Assembly (NCBI GenBank): GCA_017654935.2
Contig: CM065698.1
Span: 52,116,198 to 52,180,197, forward strand
Direction of reading: 5' to 3'
DNA length: 64,000 nt
From: Phymorhynchus buccinoides
Lineage: Eukaryota > Mollusca > Gastropoda > Neogastropoda > Raphitomidae
Shown: one piece after another, positions 13,501 through 28,500 of the stretch
How the letters are laid out: each line of letters opens with the position of its first letter
Numbering within the stretch: the stretch's first letter is position 1
Notes under the pieces: model-generated
Database searches by the model: none
What the model was told of the DNA's origin: nothing
Seen by the model: the letters and a program-made list of their open reading frames with translations, nothing else
Program-made: the position numbers and the translations under genes

Positions 13501-16500
13501 GGGGGTCCCCACAGGGCAACTCTGCGACATTGGCTTTAGGGGTCCCCACAGGGCAAATCTGCGACATTGGCTTTAGGGGTCCCCACAGGGCAACTCTTTG
13601 TGACATTGGCTTTAGGGGTCCCCACAGGGCAACTCTTTGTGACATTGGCTTTAGGGGGTCCCCACAGGGCAACTCTTTGTGACATTGGCTTTAGGGGTCC
13701 CCACAGGGCAACTCTGTGACATTGGCTTTAGGGGGTCCCCACAGGGCAACTCTGCGACATTGGCTTTAGGGGGTCCCCACAGGGCAACTCTGCGACATTG
13801 GCTTTAGGGGGTCCCCACAGGGCAACTCTGCGACATTGGCTTTAGGGGGTCCCCACAGGGCAACTCTGCGACATTGGCTTTAGGGGGTCCCCACAGGGCA
13901 ACTCTGCGACATTGGCTTTAGGGGGTCCCCACAGGGCAACTCTTTGTGACATTGGCTTTAGGGGGTCCCCACAGGGCAACTCTGCGACATTGGCTTTAGG
14001 GGGTCCCCACAGGGCAACTCTGCGACATTGGCTTTAGGGGTCCCCACAGGGCAACTCTGCGACATTGGCTATAATATTGCAGAGAATCCTCATGAGGATA
14101 AGGATCAGTATTATGCAGAGAATCCTCATGAGGATAAGGATCAGTATTATGCAGTTAATCCTCATGAGGATAAGGATCAGTATTATGCAGATAATCCTCA
14201 TGAGGATAAGGATCAGTATTATGCAGAGAATCCTCATGAGGATAAGGATCAGTATTATGCAGTTAATCCTCATGAGGATAAGGTCAAGGATCAGTATTTA
14301 GGATGTTGTAACCCATATCTTTTGGCTTGGCTCTAGTTTGTTTGGCTTTACATATTATGATTGTGTTGGGGGAGAGGAGGGGGGAGCTTTGTAAAAGAAG
14401 ATGGGTCATGCCAATGTGCCAATATTTTGTATTCTGGTGCTTACAAAAGAGTGTATGTGTGTGCATGCATGTGTAGACACATAAGGCAATGTCAATATCT
14501 GTGTGTATTTAATTTTGTTAAGCGCCATGAAAAGATGTTTCTAGACTAAGCAGTCTATATGACCATGATTATCGATACATTATGATAAAAAGCATTCTCT
14601 AGCTGCACTGTGTATACTCATGATTATTAGGATGAAGCGTGTTGTCTGCCTGTACTGTGTATAATCATGATCATTAGGATGAAACGTGTTGTCTGCCTGC
14701 ACTGTGTATAATCATGATCATTAGGATGAAATGTGTTGTCTGCCTGCACTGTGTATAATCATGATTGTTAGGATGAAATGTGTTGTCTGCCTGCACTGTG
14801 TATACTCATGATTATTAGGATGAAACGTGTTGTCTGCCTGCACTGTGTATAATCATGATCATTAGGATGAAATGTGTTGTCTGCCCGCACTGTGTATAAT
14901 CATGATTGTTAGGATGAAATGTGTTGTCTGCCTGCACTGTGTATAATCATGATTGTTAGGATGAAATGTGTTGTCTGCCTGCACTGTGTATACTCATGAT
15001 TATTAGGATGAAACGTGTTGTCTGCCTGCACTGTGTATAATCATGATTATTAGGATGAAACGTGTTGTCTGCCTGCACTGTGTATAATCATGATCATTAG
15101 GATGAAACGTGTTGTCTGCCTGCACTGTGTATAATCATGATTATTAGGATGAAACGTGTTGTCTGCCTGCACTGTGTATAATCATGATCATTAGGATGAA
15201 ACGTGTTGTCTGCCTGCACTGTGTATAATCATGATCATTAGGATGAAATGTGTTGTCTGCCTGCACTGTGTATAATCATGATTGTTAGGATGAAATGTGT
15301 TGTCTGCCTGCACTGTGTATAATCATGATTATTAGGATGAAACGTGTTGTCTGCCTGCACTGTGTATAATCATGATCATTAGGATGAAACGTGTTGTCTG
15401 CCTGCACTGTGTATAATCATGATTGTTAGGATGAAATGTGTTGTCTGCCTGCACTGTGTATAATCATGATTATTAGGATGAAACGTGTTGTCTGCCTGCA
15501 CTGTGTATAATCATGATTATTAGGATGAAGCGTGTTGTCTGCCTGCACTGTGTATAATCATGATTATTAGGATGAAACGTGTTGTCTGCCTGCACTGTGT
15601 ATAATCATGATTATTAGGATGAAATGTGTTGTCTGCCTGCACTGTGTATAATCATGATTATTAGGATGAAACGTGTTGTCTGCCTGCACTGTGTATAATC
15701 ATGATTATTAGGATGAAACGTGTTGTCTGCCTGCACTGTGTATAATCATGATTATTAGGATGAAACGTGTTGTCTGCCTGCACTGTGTATAATCATGATC
15801 ATTAGGATGAAATGTGTTGTCTGCCTGCACTGTGTATAATCATGATTATTAGGATGAAGCGTGTTGTCTGCCTGCACTGTGTATAATCATGATCATTAGG
15901 ATGAAGCGTGTTGTCTGCCTGCACTGTGTATAATCATGATCATTAGGATGAAGCGTGTTGTCTGCCTGCACTGTGTATAATCATGATCATTAGGATGAAG
16001 CGTGTTGTCTGCCTGCACTGTGTATAATCATGATTATTAGGATGAAGCGTGTTGTCTGCCTGCACTGTGTATAATCATGATTATTAGGATGAAATGTGTT
16101 GTCTGCCTGCAGGTGGAGGTGGCCCTAAAGCGTGTGGACAAAGACAGACTGCCTCAACAGTCTGAAGAAGTCATGAGAGAACTGGCCGTCCTACAGACCA
16201 TAGACCACGACCACATTGTGCCACTGTATGGGGCGGTGATGGCCTCTGGAATTGGACTGATGTTGGTCAGTTGAATGCTATAGTATGTAATAGTGTGTTA
16301 TAAAGATCTGGTCATAGACCACATTGTGCCACTGTATGGGGCGGTGATGGCCTCTGGAATTGGACTGATGTTGGTCAGTTGAATGCTATAGTATGTAATA
16401 GTGTGTTATAAAGATCTGGTCATAGACCACATTGTGCCACTGTATGGGGCGGTGATGGCCTCTGGAATTGGACTGATGTTGGTCAGTTGAATGCTATAGT

Positions 16501-19500
16501 ATGTAATAGTGTGTTATAAAGATCTGGTCATAGACCATATTGTGCCACTGTATGGGGCAGTGATGGCCTCTGGAATTGGACTGATGTTGGTCAGTTGAAT
16601 GCTGTAGTATGTAATAGTGTGTTATAAAGATCTGGTCATAGACCATATTGTGCCACTGTATGGGGCGGTGATGGCCTCTGGAATTGGACTGATGCTGGTC
16701 AGTTGAATGCTGTAGTATGTAATAGTGTGTTATAAAGAACTGGCCGTTCTACAGACCATTGACCATGACACGTTGTATAGTACTGCGTTGAGTTGTGTGT
16801 TTCTCGTTAGGTAGCACAGCTATCCCCCATGTGATCCTTGCTCTCAGCACTAAACGAGTCGTCTACTACCGCGCTCCTGGGCTGTGTCACTTTGGCCTGT
16901 GTATTGCACTGTTGTGTGTTTTCTCATTTGGTGACACCACTGTCACCTATGAGGTCTCTCCTCTCTGTACTTCCCCCTGTGGGAGAGACCTTCACCGCCC
17001 CCTGTCCTGTGCCCTTGCCTCCAGCTGGTGCCAGGTAAGGCCCATCCTGCTGTTTGCCAGGAGCTCTCTTCACCAGCTGTGGGAGAGACCTCCACCGCCC
17101 TCTGTCCTGTGCCCTTGCCTCCAGCTGGTTTTCTGAGGCAGTTTACTGTACACTGTTCGTGTTTCTATTGTGACAGAGATGTGCCCCATGCGGTCCCTAT
17201 TGTCAGCCCTAAAGGAGACCTCGGGCCTCACAGGCTGCCCTGTTTCCCGGCTGTGTGACGTTGACCCGTGTGTTACATTGCATTCTGTTGTGTGTTTTCT
17301 CATGCGGTCTCTATTATCGGCCCTAAAAGAGTCAGACGCCACAGGCTGACTTCGGGCAGTGTATTATAATGTATCTGTGTTTCTATTCCCAGGTGACAGA
17401 GCTGTCCCCCATGAGGTCTCTCCTCTCGGCACTAAAGGAGGCCAGTGGCCCCGCAGACTACCCCGTTCCCAGGCTGTGTGACTTTGGGCAGCAGGTGTGT
17501 GACGGCCTGGCCTACCTGGAGAGTAAACACCTGGTGCACCGACACCTGGCCGCCAGAAATGTCCTCCTCTTCTCCAAGAGCAAGGTAAAGGGGGATAATG
17601 ATGTGATAATGGTATGATAATGGTGTGATAATGATGTGATAATGGTGTGATAATGATATGATAATGATGTGATAATGGTATGGCCTACCTGCAGAGTAAA
17701 CACCTGGCTGTCAGAAGCATCCTGCTCTTCTCCAAGAGCAAGGCAAAGGGGGATAATGATGTGATAATGGTGTGATAATGGTATGATAATGATGTGATAA
17801 TAGTATGGCCTACCTGCAGGGTAAACACCTGGCTGTCAGAAGCATCCTGCTCTTCTCCAAGAGCAAGGCAAAGGGGGATAATGATGTGATAATGGTGTGA
17901 TAATGGTATGATAATGATGTGATAATGGTATGGCCTACCTGCAGGGTAAACACCTGGCTGTCAGAAGCATCCTGCTCTTCTCCAAGAGCAAGGCAAAGGG
18001 GGATAATGATGTGATAATGGTGTGATAATGGTATGATAATGATGTGATAATGGTATGGCCTACCTGCAGGGTAAACACCTGGCTGTCAGAAGCATCCTGC
18101 TCTTCTCCAAGAGCAAGGCAAAGGGAGATAATGATGTGATAATGGTATGATAATGATGTGATAATGGTATGGCCTACCTGCAGGGTAAACACCTGGCTGT
18201 CAGAAGCATCCTGCTCTTCTCCAAGAGCAAGGCAAAGGAAAATGAGGGGAGTAGATGGTGGGGGAGGGGAGGGTGTGATGTGAGCTGCCTGGAGAAGACA
18301 GCACACTGGCCCCAGAGCTTGGTCCCTCCCTTTGTCAAGTGCAGGCCAGCTTTTTCACGCCTTCTCAAATGCCAGCAGCTGTTAGCCATCTTGCAACTTG
18401 TCGCCTACCCGAATGCCTACATGTGTCAGCTGAAGATCAGGGTATTGGCAGTAGACAATACTACCTCTGTTATGACATGTCATAGTGACATTGTTGTTAT
18501 CATGTCATGTGACAGGTGAAGATCAGTGACACGGGGCTGACAGGCTTGCTGGCAGTTGACAGGCAATACTACCTCTGTTATGACATAGTGACATTGTTGT
18601 TATCATGTCATGTGACAGGTGAAGATCAGTGACGTGGGGCTGACAGGCTTGCTGGCAGTTGACAGGCAATACTACCTCTCTCAGCACTCCTCTGCTCCCA
18701 ACGCTCCCGCCGCATGGTGCGCTCCGGAGTGCTTCCACACCGATCTACGCTTCACCCCCGCCACTGATGTGTGGGCCTTTGGCATCACCCTGTGGGAGAT
18801 GTTCACCTATGGGGCAGTGCCCTGGGCAGGGCTCAGTCCTCAACAGGTATTGTGGAGTATAGTGCGGCACAGTGTAGCATAATATGTGACCCAGCACCAC
18901 GGAAGGGACATTAAGTGTCACACTGACCATTCTGAGGACATTATACATAGTTCAGCATGATATGTGACCCAGCACCATGGAAGGGACATTAAGTGTCACA
19001 CTGACCATTCTGAGGACATTATACATAGTTCAGTATGATATGTGACCCAGCACCACAGAGGGGACCACTGACCATTCTGAGGACATTATACATAGTTCAG
19101 CATGATATGTGACCCAGACACAAGTGTCACACTGACCATTCTGAGGACATTATACATAGTTCAGCATGATATGTGACCCAGCACCACAGAAGGGACATCA
19201 AGTGTCACACTGACCATTCTGAGGACATTATACATAGTTCAGTATGATATGTGACCCAGCACCACAGAGGGGACATCAAGTGTCACACTGACCATTCTGA
19301 GGACATTATACATAGTTCAGCATGATATGTGACCCAGCACCACAGAAGGGACATCAAGTGTCACACTGACCATTCTGAGGACATTATACATAGTTCAGCA
19401 TGATATATGTGACCCAGCACCACAGAATTCTGGGACATCAAGTGTCACACTGACCATTCTGAGGACATTATACATAGTTCAGTATGATATGTGACCCAGC

Positions 19501-22500
19501 ACCACAGATGTGACCCAGCACCATGATATGGACATCAAGTGTCACACTGACCATTCTGAGGACATTATGAGGACATTATACATAGTTCAGTATGATATGT
19601 GATATGGGACATTAAGCACCACACTGACCATTCTGAGGACATTATACATAGTTCAGTATGATATGTGACCCAGCACCACAGAGGGACATCAAGTGTCACA
19701 CTGACCATTCTGAGGACATTATACATAGTTCAGTATGATATGTGACCCAGCACCACAGAAGGGACATTAAGTGTCACACTGACCATTCTGAGGACATTAT
19801 ACATAGTTCAGTATGATATGTGACCCAGCACCACAGAGGGGACATTAAGTGTCACACTGACCATTCTGAGGACATTATACATAGTTCAGTATGATATGTG
19901 ACCCAGCACCACAGAAGGGACATTAAGTGTCACACTGACCATTCTGAGGACATTATACATAGTTCAGTATGATATGTGACCCAGCACCACAGAGGGGACA
20001 TTAAGTGTCACACTGACCATTCTGAGGACATTATACATAGTTCAGTATGATATGTGACCCAGCACCACAGAAGGGACATTAAGTGTCACACTGACCATTC
20101 TGAGGACATTATACATAGTTCAGCATGATATGTGACCCAGCACCACAGAGGGGACATTAAGTGTCACACTGACCATTCTGAGGACATTATACATAGTTCC
20201 ATGATATGTGACCCAGCACCACAGAGGGGACATAAGTGTCACACTGACCATTCTGAGGACATTATACATAGTTCAGTATGATATGTGACCCAGCACCACA
20301 GAAGGGACATAAGTGTCACACTGACCATTCTGAGGACATTATACATAGTTCAGTATGATATGTGACCCAGACACCACAGACCATTCTGAGGGACATACAT
20401 AGTTCAGTATGATATGTGACCCAGCACCACAAGTGTCACACTGACCATTCTGAGGACATTATACATAGTTCAGTATGATATGTGACCCAGCACCACAGAG
20501 GGGACATTAAGTGTCACACTGACCATTCTGAGGACATTATACATAGTTCAGTATGATATGTGACCCAGCACCACAGAAGGGACATTAAGTGTCACACTGA
20601 CCATTCTGAGGACATTATACATAGTTCAGTATGATATGTGACCCAGCACCACAGAAGGGACATCAAGTGTCACACTGACCATTCTGAGGACATTATACAT
20701 AGTTCAGTATGATATGTGACCCAGCACCACAGAAGGGACATCAAGTGTCACACTGACTGAGGACATTATACATAGTTCAGTATGATATGTGACCCAGCAC
20801 CACAGAAGGGACATCAAGTGTCACACTGACCATTCTGAGGACATTATACATAGTTCAGTTCATGATATGTGACCCAGCACCACAGAAGGGACATTAAGTG
20901 TCACACTGACCATTCTGAGGACATTATACATAGTTCAGTATGATATGTGACCCAGCACCACAGAACTGACCATTCTGGGACATCAAGTGTCACACTGACC
21001 ATTCTGAGGACATTATACATAGTTCAGCATGATATGTGACCCAGCACCACAGAAGGGACATCAAGTGTCACACTGACCATTCTGAGGACATTATACATAG
21101 TTCAGTATGATATGTGACCCAGCACCACAGAAGGGACATCAAGTGTCACACTGACCATTCTGAGGACATTATACATAGTTCAGTATGATATGTGACCCAG
21201 CACCACAGAAGGGACATCAAGTGTCACACTGACCATTCTGAGGACATTATACATAGTTCAGCACCACAGAAGGGACATCAAGTGTCACACTGACCATTCT
21301 GAGGACATTATACATAGTTCAGTATGATATGTGACCCAGCACCACAGAAGGGACATCAAGTGTCACACTGACCATTCTGAGGACATTATACATAGTTCAG
21401 TATGATATGTGACCCAGCACCACATGAAGGGACATTAAGTGTCACACTGACCATTCTGAGGACATTATACATAGTTCAGTATGATATGTGACCCAGCACC
21501 ACAGAAGGGACATCAAGTGTCACACTGACCATTCTGAGGACATTATACATAGTTCAGTATGATATGTGACCCAGCACCACAGAAGGGACATCAAGTGTCA
21601 CACTGACCATTCTGAGGACATTATACATAGTTCAGTATGATATGTGACCCAGCACCACAGAAGGGACATCAAGTGTCACACTGACCATTCTGAGGACATT
21701 ATACATAGTTCATATGTACACTGACCATTCTGAGGATATGTGACCCAGCACCACAGAAGGGACATCAAGTGTCACACTGACCATTCTGAGGACATTATAC
21801 ATAGTTCAGTATGATATGTGACCCAGCACCACAGAAGGGACATCAAGTGTCACACTGACCATTCTGAGGACATTATACATAGTTCAGCATGATATGTGAC
21901 CCAGCACCACAGAAGGGACATCAAGTGTCACACTGACCATTCTGAGGACATTATACATAGTTCAGTATGATATGTGACCCAGCACCACAGAAGGGACATC
22001 AAGTGTCACACTGACCATTCTGAGGACATTATACATAGTTCAGTATGATATGTGACCCAGCACCACAGAAGGGACATCAAGTGTCACACTGACCATTCTG
22101 AGGACATTATACATAGTTCAGCATGATATGTGACCCAGCACCACAGAAGGGACATCAAGTGTCACACTGACCATTCTGAGGACATTATACATAGTTCAGT
22201 ATGATATGTGACCCAGCACCACAGAAGGGACATCAAGTGTCACACTGACCATTCTGAGGACATTATACATAGTTCAGTATGATATGTGACCCAGCACCAC
22301 AGAAGGGACATCAAGTGTCACACTGACCATTCTGAGGACATTATACATAGTTCAGTATGATATGTGACCCAGCACCACAGAAGGGACATCAAGTGTCACA
22401 CTGACCATTCTGGGACATATTCAGCATGAAGTGTCATGGAAGGGACATCAAGTGACTGACATTCTGAGGACATTATACATAGTTCAGTATGATATGTGAC

Positions 22501-25500
22501 CCAGCACCACAGAAGGGACATCAAGTGTCACACTGACCATTCTGAGGACATTATACATAGTTCAGCATGATATGTGACCCAGCACCACAGAAGGGACATC
22601 AAGTGTCACACTGACCATTCTGAGGACATTATACATAGTTCAGCACCATGATATGTGACCCAGCACCACAGAAGGGACATCAAGTGTCACATTCTGACCA
22701 TATTCTGAGGACATGTCACATACATAGTTCAGTTCAGCATGATATGTGACCCAGCACCACAGAAGGGACATCAAGTGTCACACTGACCATTCTGAGGACA
22801 TTATACATAGTTCAGTATGATATGTGACATCAAGTGTCACACTGCTGAGGACATTATACATACATGATATGGGCACACAGAAGGGACAAGTGTCACACTG
22901 ACCATTCTGAGGACATTATACATAGTTCAGTATGATATGTGACCCAGCACCACAGAAGGGACATCAAGTGTCACACTGACCATTCTGAGGACATTATACA
23001 TAGTTCAGCACCATGATATGTGACCCAGCACCACAGAAGGGACATCAAGTGTCACACTGACCATTCTGAGGACATTATACATAGTTCAGTATGATATGTG
23101 ACCCAGCACCACAGAAGGGACATCAAGTGTCACACTGACCATTCTGAGGACATTATACATAGTTCAGTATGATATGTGACCCAGCACCACAGAAGGGACA
23201 TCAAGTGTCACACTGACCATTCTGAGGACATTATACATAGTTCAGTATGATATGTGACCCAGCACCACAGAAGGGACATCAAGTGTCACACTGACCATTC
23301 TGAGGACATTATACATAGTTCAGTATGATATGTGACCCAGCACCACAGAAGGGACATCAAGTGTCACACTGACCATTCTGAGGACATTATACATAGTTCA
23401 GTATGATATGTGACATCAAGTGTCACTGACCATTCTGAGGACATTATACATAGTTCAGTATGATATGTGACCCAGCACCACAGAAGGGACATCAAGTGTC
23501 ACACTGACCATTCTGAGGACATTATACATAGTTCAGTATGATATGTGACCCAGCACCACAGAAGGGACATCAAGTGTCACACTGACCATTCTGAGGACAT
23601 TATACATAGTTCAGTATGATATGTGACCCAGCACCACAGAAGGGACATCAAGTGTCACACTGACCATTCTGAGGACATTATACATAGTTCAGTTCATGAT
23701 ATGTGACCCAGCACCACAGAAGGGACATCAAGTGTCACACTGACCATTCTGAGGACATTATACATAGTTCAGTATGATATGTGACCCAGCACCACAGAAG
23801 GGACATCAAGTGTCACACTGACCATTCTGAGGACATTATACATAGTTCAGTATGATATGTGACCCAGCACCACAGAAGGGACATCAAGTGTCACACTGAC
23901 CATTCTGAGGACATTATACATAGTTCAGCATGATATGTGACCCAGCACCAGAATGATATGTGACCCAGCATACCACCCAGCACCACAGAAGGGACATCAA
24001 GTGTCACACTGACCATTCTGAGGACATTATACATAGTTCAGCATGATATGTGACCCAGCACCACAGAAGGGACATCAAGTGTCACACTGACCATTCTGAG
24101 GACATTATACATAGTTCAGTATGATATGTGACCCAGCACCACAGAAGGGACATCAAGTGTCACACTGACCATTCTGAGGACATTATACATAGTTATGATA
24201 TGTGACCCAGCACCACAGAAGGGACATAGTGTGACTGAGGACATTATACATAGTTCAGTATGATATGTGACCCAGCACCAGAAGGGGACATTAAGTGTCA
24301 CACTGACCATTCTGAGGACATTATACATAGTTCAGTTCAGTATGATATGTGACCCAGCACCACAGAAGGGACATTAAGTGTCACACTGACCATTCTGAGG
24401 ACATTATACATAGTTCAGTATGATATGTGACCCAGCACCACAGAAGGGACATCAAGTGTCACACTGACCATTCTGAGGACATTATACATAGTTCAGTATG
24501 ATATGTGACCCAGCACCACAGAAGGGACATCAAGTGTCACACTGACCATTCTGAGGACATTATACATAGTTCAGCATGATATGTGACCCAGCACCACAGA
24601 AGGGACATCAAGTGTCACACTGACCATTCTGAGGACATTATACATAGTTCAGCATGATATGTGACCCAGCACCACAGAAGGGACATCAAGTGTCACACTG
24701 ACCATTCTGAGGACATTATACAGTTCAGCATGATATACACAGAAGGGACATCAAGTGTCACACTGACCATTCTGAGGACATTTCATATGATATGTGACCC
24801 AGCACCACAGAAGGGACATCAAGTGTCACACTGACCATTCTGAGGACATTATACATAGTTCAGTATGATATGTGACCCAGCACCACAGAAGGGACATCAA
24901 GTGTCACACTGACCATTCTGAGGACATTATACATAGTTCAGCATGATATGATATGTGACCCAGCACCATGAGGAAGGGACATCAAGTGTCACACTGACCA
25001 TTCTGAGGACATTATACATAGTTCAGTATGATATGTGACCCAGCACCACAGAAGGGACATCAAGTGTCACACTGACCATTCTGAGGACATTATACATAGT
25101 TCAGTATGATATGTGACCCAGCACCACAGAAGGGACATCAAGTGTCACACTGACCATTCTGAGGACATTATACATAGTTCAGTATGATATGTGACCCAGC
25201 ACCACAGAAGGGACATCAAGTGTCACACTGACCATTCTGAGGACATTATACATAGTTCAGTATGATATGTGACCCAGCACCACAGAAGGGACATCAAGTG
25301 TCACACTGACCATTCTGAGGACATTATACATAGTTCAGTATGATATGTGACCCAGCACCACAGAGGGGACATCATTAAGTGTCACACTGACCATTCTGAG
25401 GACATTATACATAGTTCAGTATGATATGTGACCCAGCACCACAGAAGGGACATCAAGTGTCACACTGACCATTCTGAGGACATTATACATAGTTCAGTAT

Positions 25501-28500
25501 GATATGTGACCCAGCACCACAGAAGGGACATTAAGTGTCACACTGACCATTCTGAGGACATTATACATAGTTCAGTATGATATGTGACCCAGCACCACAG
25601 AAGGGACATCAAGTGTCACACTGACCATTCTGAGGACATTATACATAGTTCAGTCATGATATGTGACCCAGCACCACAGAAGGGACATCAAGTGTCACAC
25701 TGACCATTCTGAGGACATTATACATAGTTCAGTATGATATGTGACCCAGCACCACAGAAGGGACATCAAGTGTCACACTGACCATTCTGAGGACATTATA
25801 CATAGTTCAGTATGATATGTGACCCAGCACCACAGAAGGGACATCAAGTGTCACACTGACCATTCTGAGGACATTATACATAGTTCAGCATGATATGTGA
25901 CCCAGCACCACAGAAGGGACATCAAGTGTCACACTGACCATTCTGAGGACATATACATAGTTCAGTATGATATGTGACCCAGCACCACAGAAGGGACATC
26001 AAGTGTCACACTGACCATTCTGAGGACATTATACATAGTTCAGTATGATATGTGACCCAGCACCACAGAAGGGACATCAAGTGTCACACTGACCATTCTG
26101 AGGACATTATACATAGTTCAGTATGATATGTGACCCAGCACCACAGTGAACTGGGACATCAAGTGTCACACTGACCATTCTGAGGACATTATACATAGTT
26201 CAGTATGATATGTGACCCAGCACCACACACTGACCATTCTGGGACATCAAGTGTCACACTGACCATTCTGAGGACATTATACATAGTTCAGTATGATATG
26301 TGACCCAGCACCACAGAGGGGACATCAAGTGTCACACTGACCATTCTGAGGACATTATACATAGTTCAGTATGATATGTGACCCAGCACCACAGAAGGGA
26401 CATCAAGTGTCACACTGACCATTCTGAGGACATTATACATAGTTCAGTATGATATGTGACCCAGCACCACAGAGGGGACATCAAGTGTCACACTGACCAT
26501 TCTGAGGACATTATACATAGTTCAGTATGATATGTGACCCAGCACCACAGAGGGGACATCAAGTGTCACACTGACCATTCTGAGGACATTATACATAGTT
26601 CAGTAAGATATGTGACCCAGCACCATTAACACTTCCGTGACAGGAACCTCCGATCGTAGGTAGAACGGTCTAAGGCACAAAACTCTACTATACCAGCAGA
26701 CTTTTCTTGTTTGATTTTACAGTTACTTCCCCGGAATACTGAAACGGAAATGGAATTGCGCGTCCGTGTGCAGTCGAAATTTGAGGAGATTTTTGCACGA
26801 AAATTGTCAAAATTTAGAGGTCTGATTGGCGAGGAGATTGTTTGGTTGCTCGAACTTGATGAAGATGGAAGTAATGCTGGCAATCAGTCGGGTTTTAAGG
26901 ATGAAAGTAGTGAAAATAATGTAAGTACTGATTAAATTGAACAGTGAGTGCCCAGTACGAGTACTCTAGAGTGAGAACAGGGTTCGTGGGGTCCTTTCAG
27001 GTGCTTTAAAGTGCTGTGAAATTGATCGGTCTTCAAAAGGCCTGTTAAGTCCTTTATATCAGCAAGGAGGTCCTTTCAAATCAGTCAAAGGTCCTTTTAA
27101 AATTGGTGCGGTCAGTTTAAATCCTTTAATTGGGCCGTAAGTAGCTTGTCATAAGAAATGAACTCCAAAAAATATATTAAATGAAATAAAATTTGCCAAA
27201 AATCGATCGCCTTCGTATCTTTCGAGCAGACGATCTAATTTTAATAGTCACTGTAAATCCAGTCACGTGCGCGAGATTCGGCGAGATATCGTATGCGCCC
27301 TGTTGAAATTCTTCGCACATGCGGTTGCTTCAGTGCTTGTTTTCAAGTAAAAAGTGTAGAAATGCCTGGAAAGTGTTCGTTTTCAGGATCGTTGGCTGAG
27401 AGAAGACATTTATAAGAACTGGGTCCGGAAAGTGATGGACAACAAACATCCAGTTCGTTGTGCATATTGTGAAAAAAACATCAACATCTTGTCAATGGGA
27501 GAGTCGGTGCTGAAACAACAGCAAAGACTGAAAATCACAAGAAAGCTGAAAGAAGGCACAAGGCGGAATCGAGGTGCAATGTGACCGACATTTTTTGCAA
27601 GCAGCAGAAGTACTACTGCAACAAATGAATCTGCTCAGCCAAAAAAAAAAAAAAAAAGAATCTGCTCAGCCACAATCGGCGTCTGGCTCTGCGCCCACCA
27701 CGTCTGCAAGTACAACTACAAACAAGGTTTAAATAGGTCCTTTAAAAAATGTTGCTGGTCCTTTAAAGGTCCTTTTAAGGTCCTTTTTTGGCACTCTTCC
27801 GAGTCCCCACGAACCATGGAGAATGTGACAACAAAAAGTGTTGTTATCGGCAGAATCGTTCGATCTCGTCGCGGAGTTCGATCTCGAAGTCAAGCAGCAT
27901 GACGGCTGTAAATCGTTCATGCAATAATTTCACAAAGCATAAAATTGAATTAAGCATCCATTTTTCATAAAGTACAGAACGTTTGGTGCATTTTAGACTT
28001 CATTTAGGCTCTTAAACAATGTTTGATCACAAGCAGTCATTCAACAGTAATCTTTCCAGTGCAGCCTCAGGCCAGAGAGTGGCTTCACTGATGCGGTGCC
28101 AGTCACAGTAGTGTTCAGTGTCGCACTGACCATTCTGAGGACATTATGCCTAGTACAGTATGGTACAGTACGATACAGGGATGTGTAGACCTTTGGCGCC
28201 CCCTGTGGGAAAGGTTTACCTGTAAGGTAATGCCATGGCACGGGTTCAGTCCCCACCAAGTGCTGCACAGAGCAGCAGAATGCCTGCCATACATACCATC
28301 ACCCTATTCACACAAGTGCCCCAAGTCACACGCAGGCAAGTTTGTAGTGACAAAATAAAACAAAAAACAACTCTACAATGGGTCTTCACCTATTATAAGA
28401 GTAGGCAACAGTTTGTGTCTAAATTGTTTCTGAAATTGTGTCTTTAAATGTTAATAATAATAATAATGTTAATAATAATAATAATGAGGAAAATGTATAT

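Larger units (their letters stand above)
26626..28117 (+). mobile_element. Putative 1.5-kb DNA transposon with imperfect terminal inverted repeats, host of a nested hAT
   Basis: It interrupts the 78-bp array. The left end TTAACACTTCCGTGACAGGA (26626-26647) and the inverse of the right end GTGCCAGTCACAGTAGTGTT (28096-28117) agree at about 17 of 22 positions. The array resumes with GTGTCGCACTGACCATTCTG, and about 15 bp of a repeat unit appear lost. I could not assign a superfamily. The ends and target site need comparison with other copies. Confidence 0.5.

Noticed and set aside
11987..14070. Possible CRISPR-like array (regular 40-bp units)
   Set aside because: Units are contiguous, without unique spacers, inside an intron of an animal gene.
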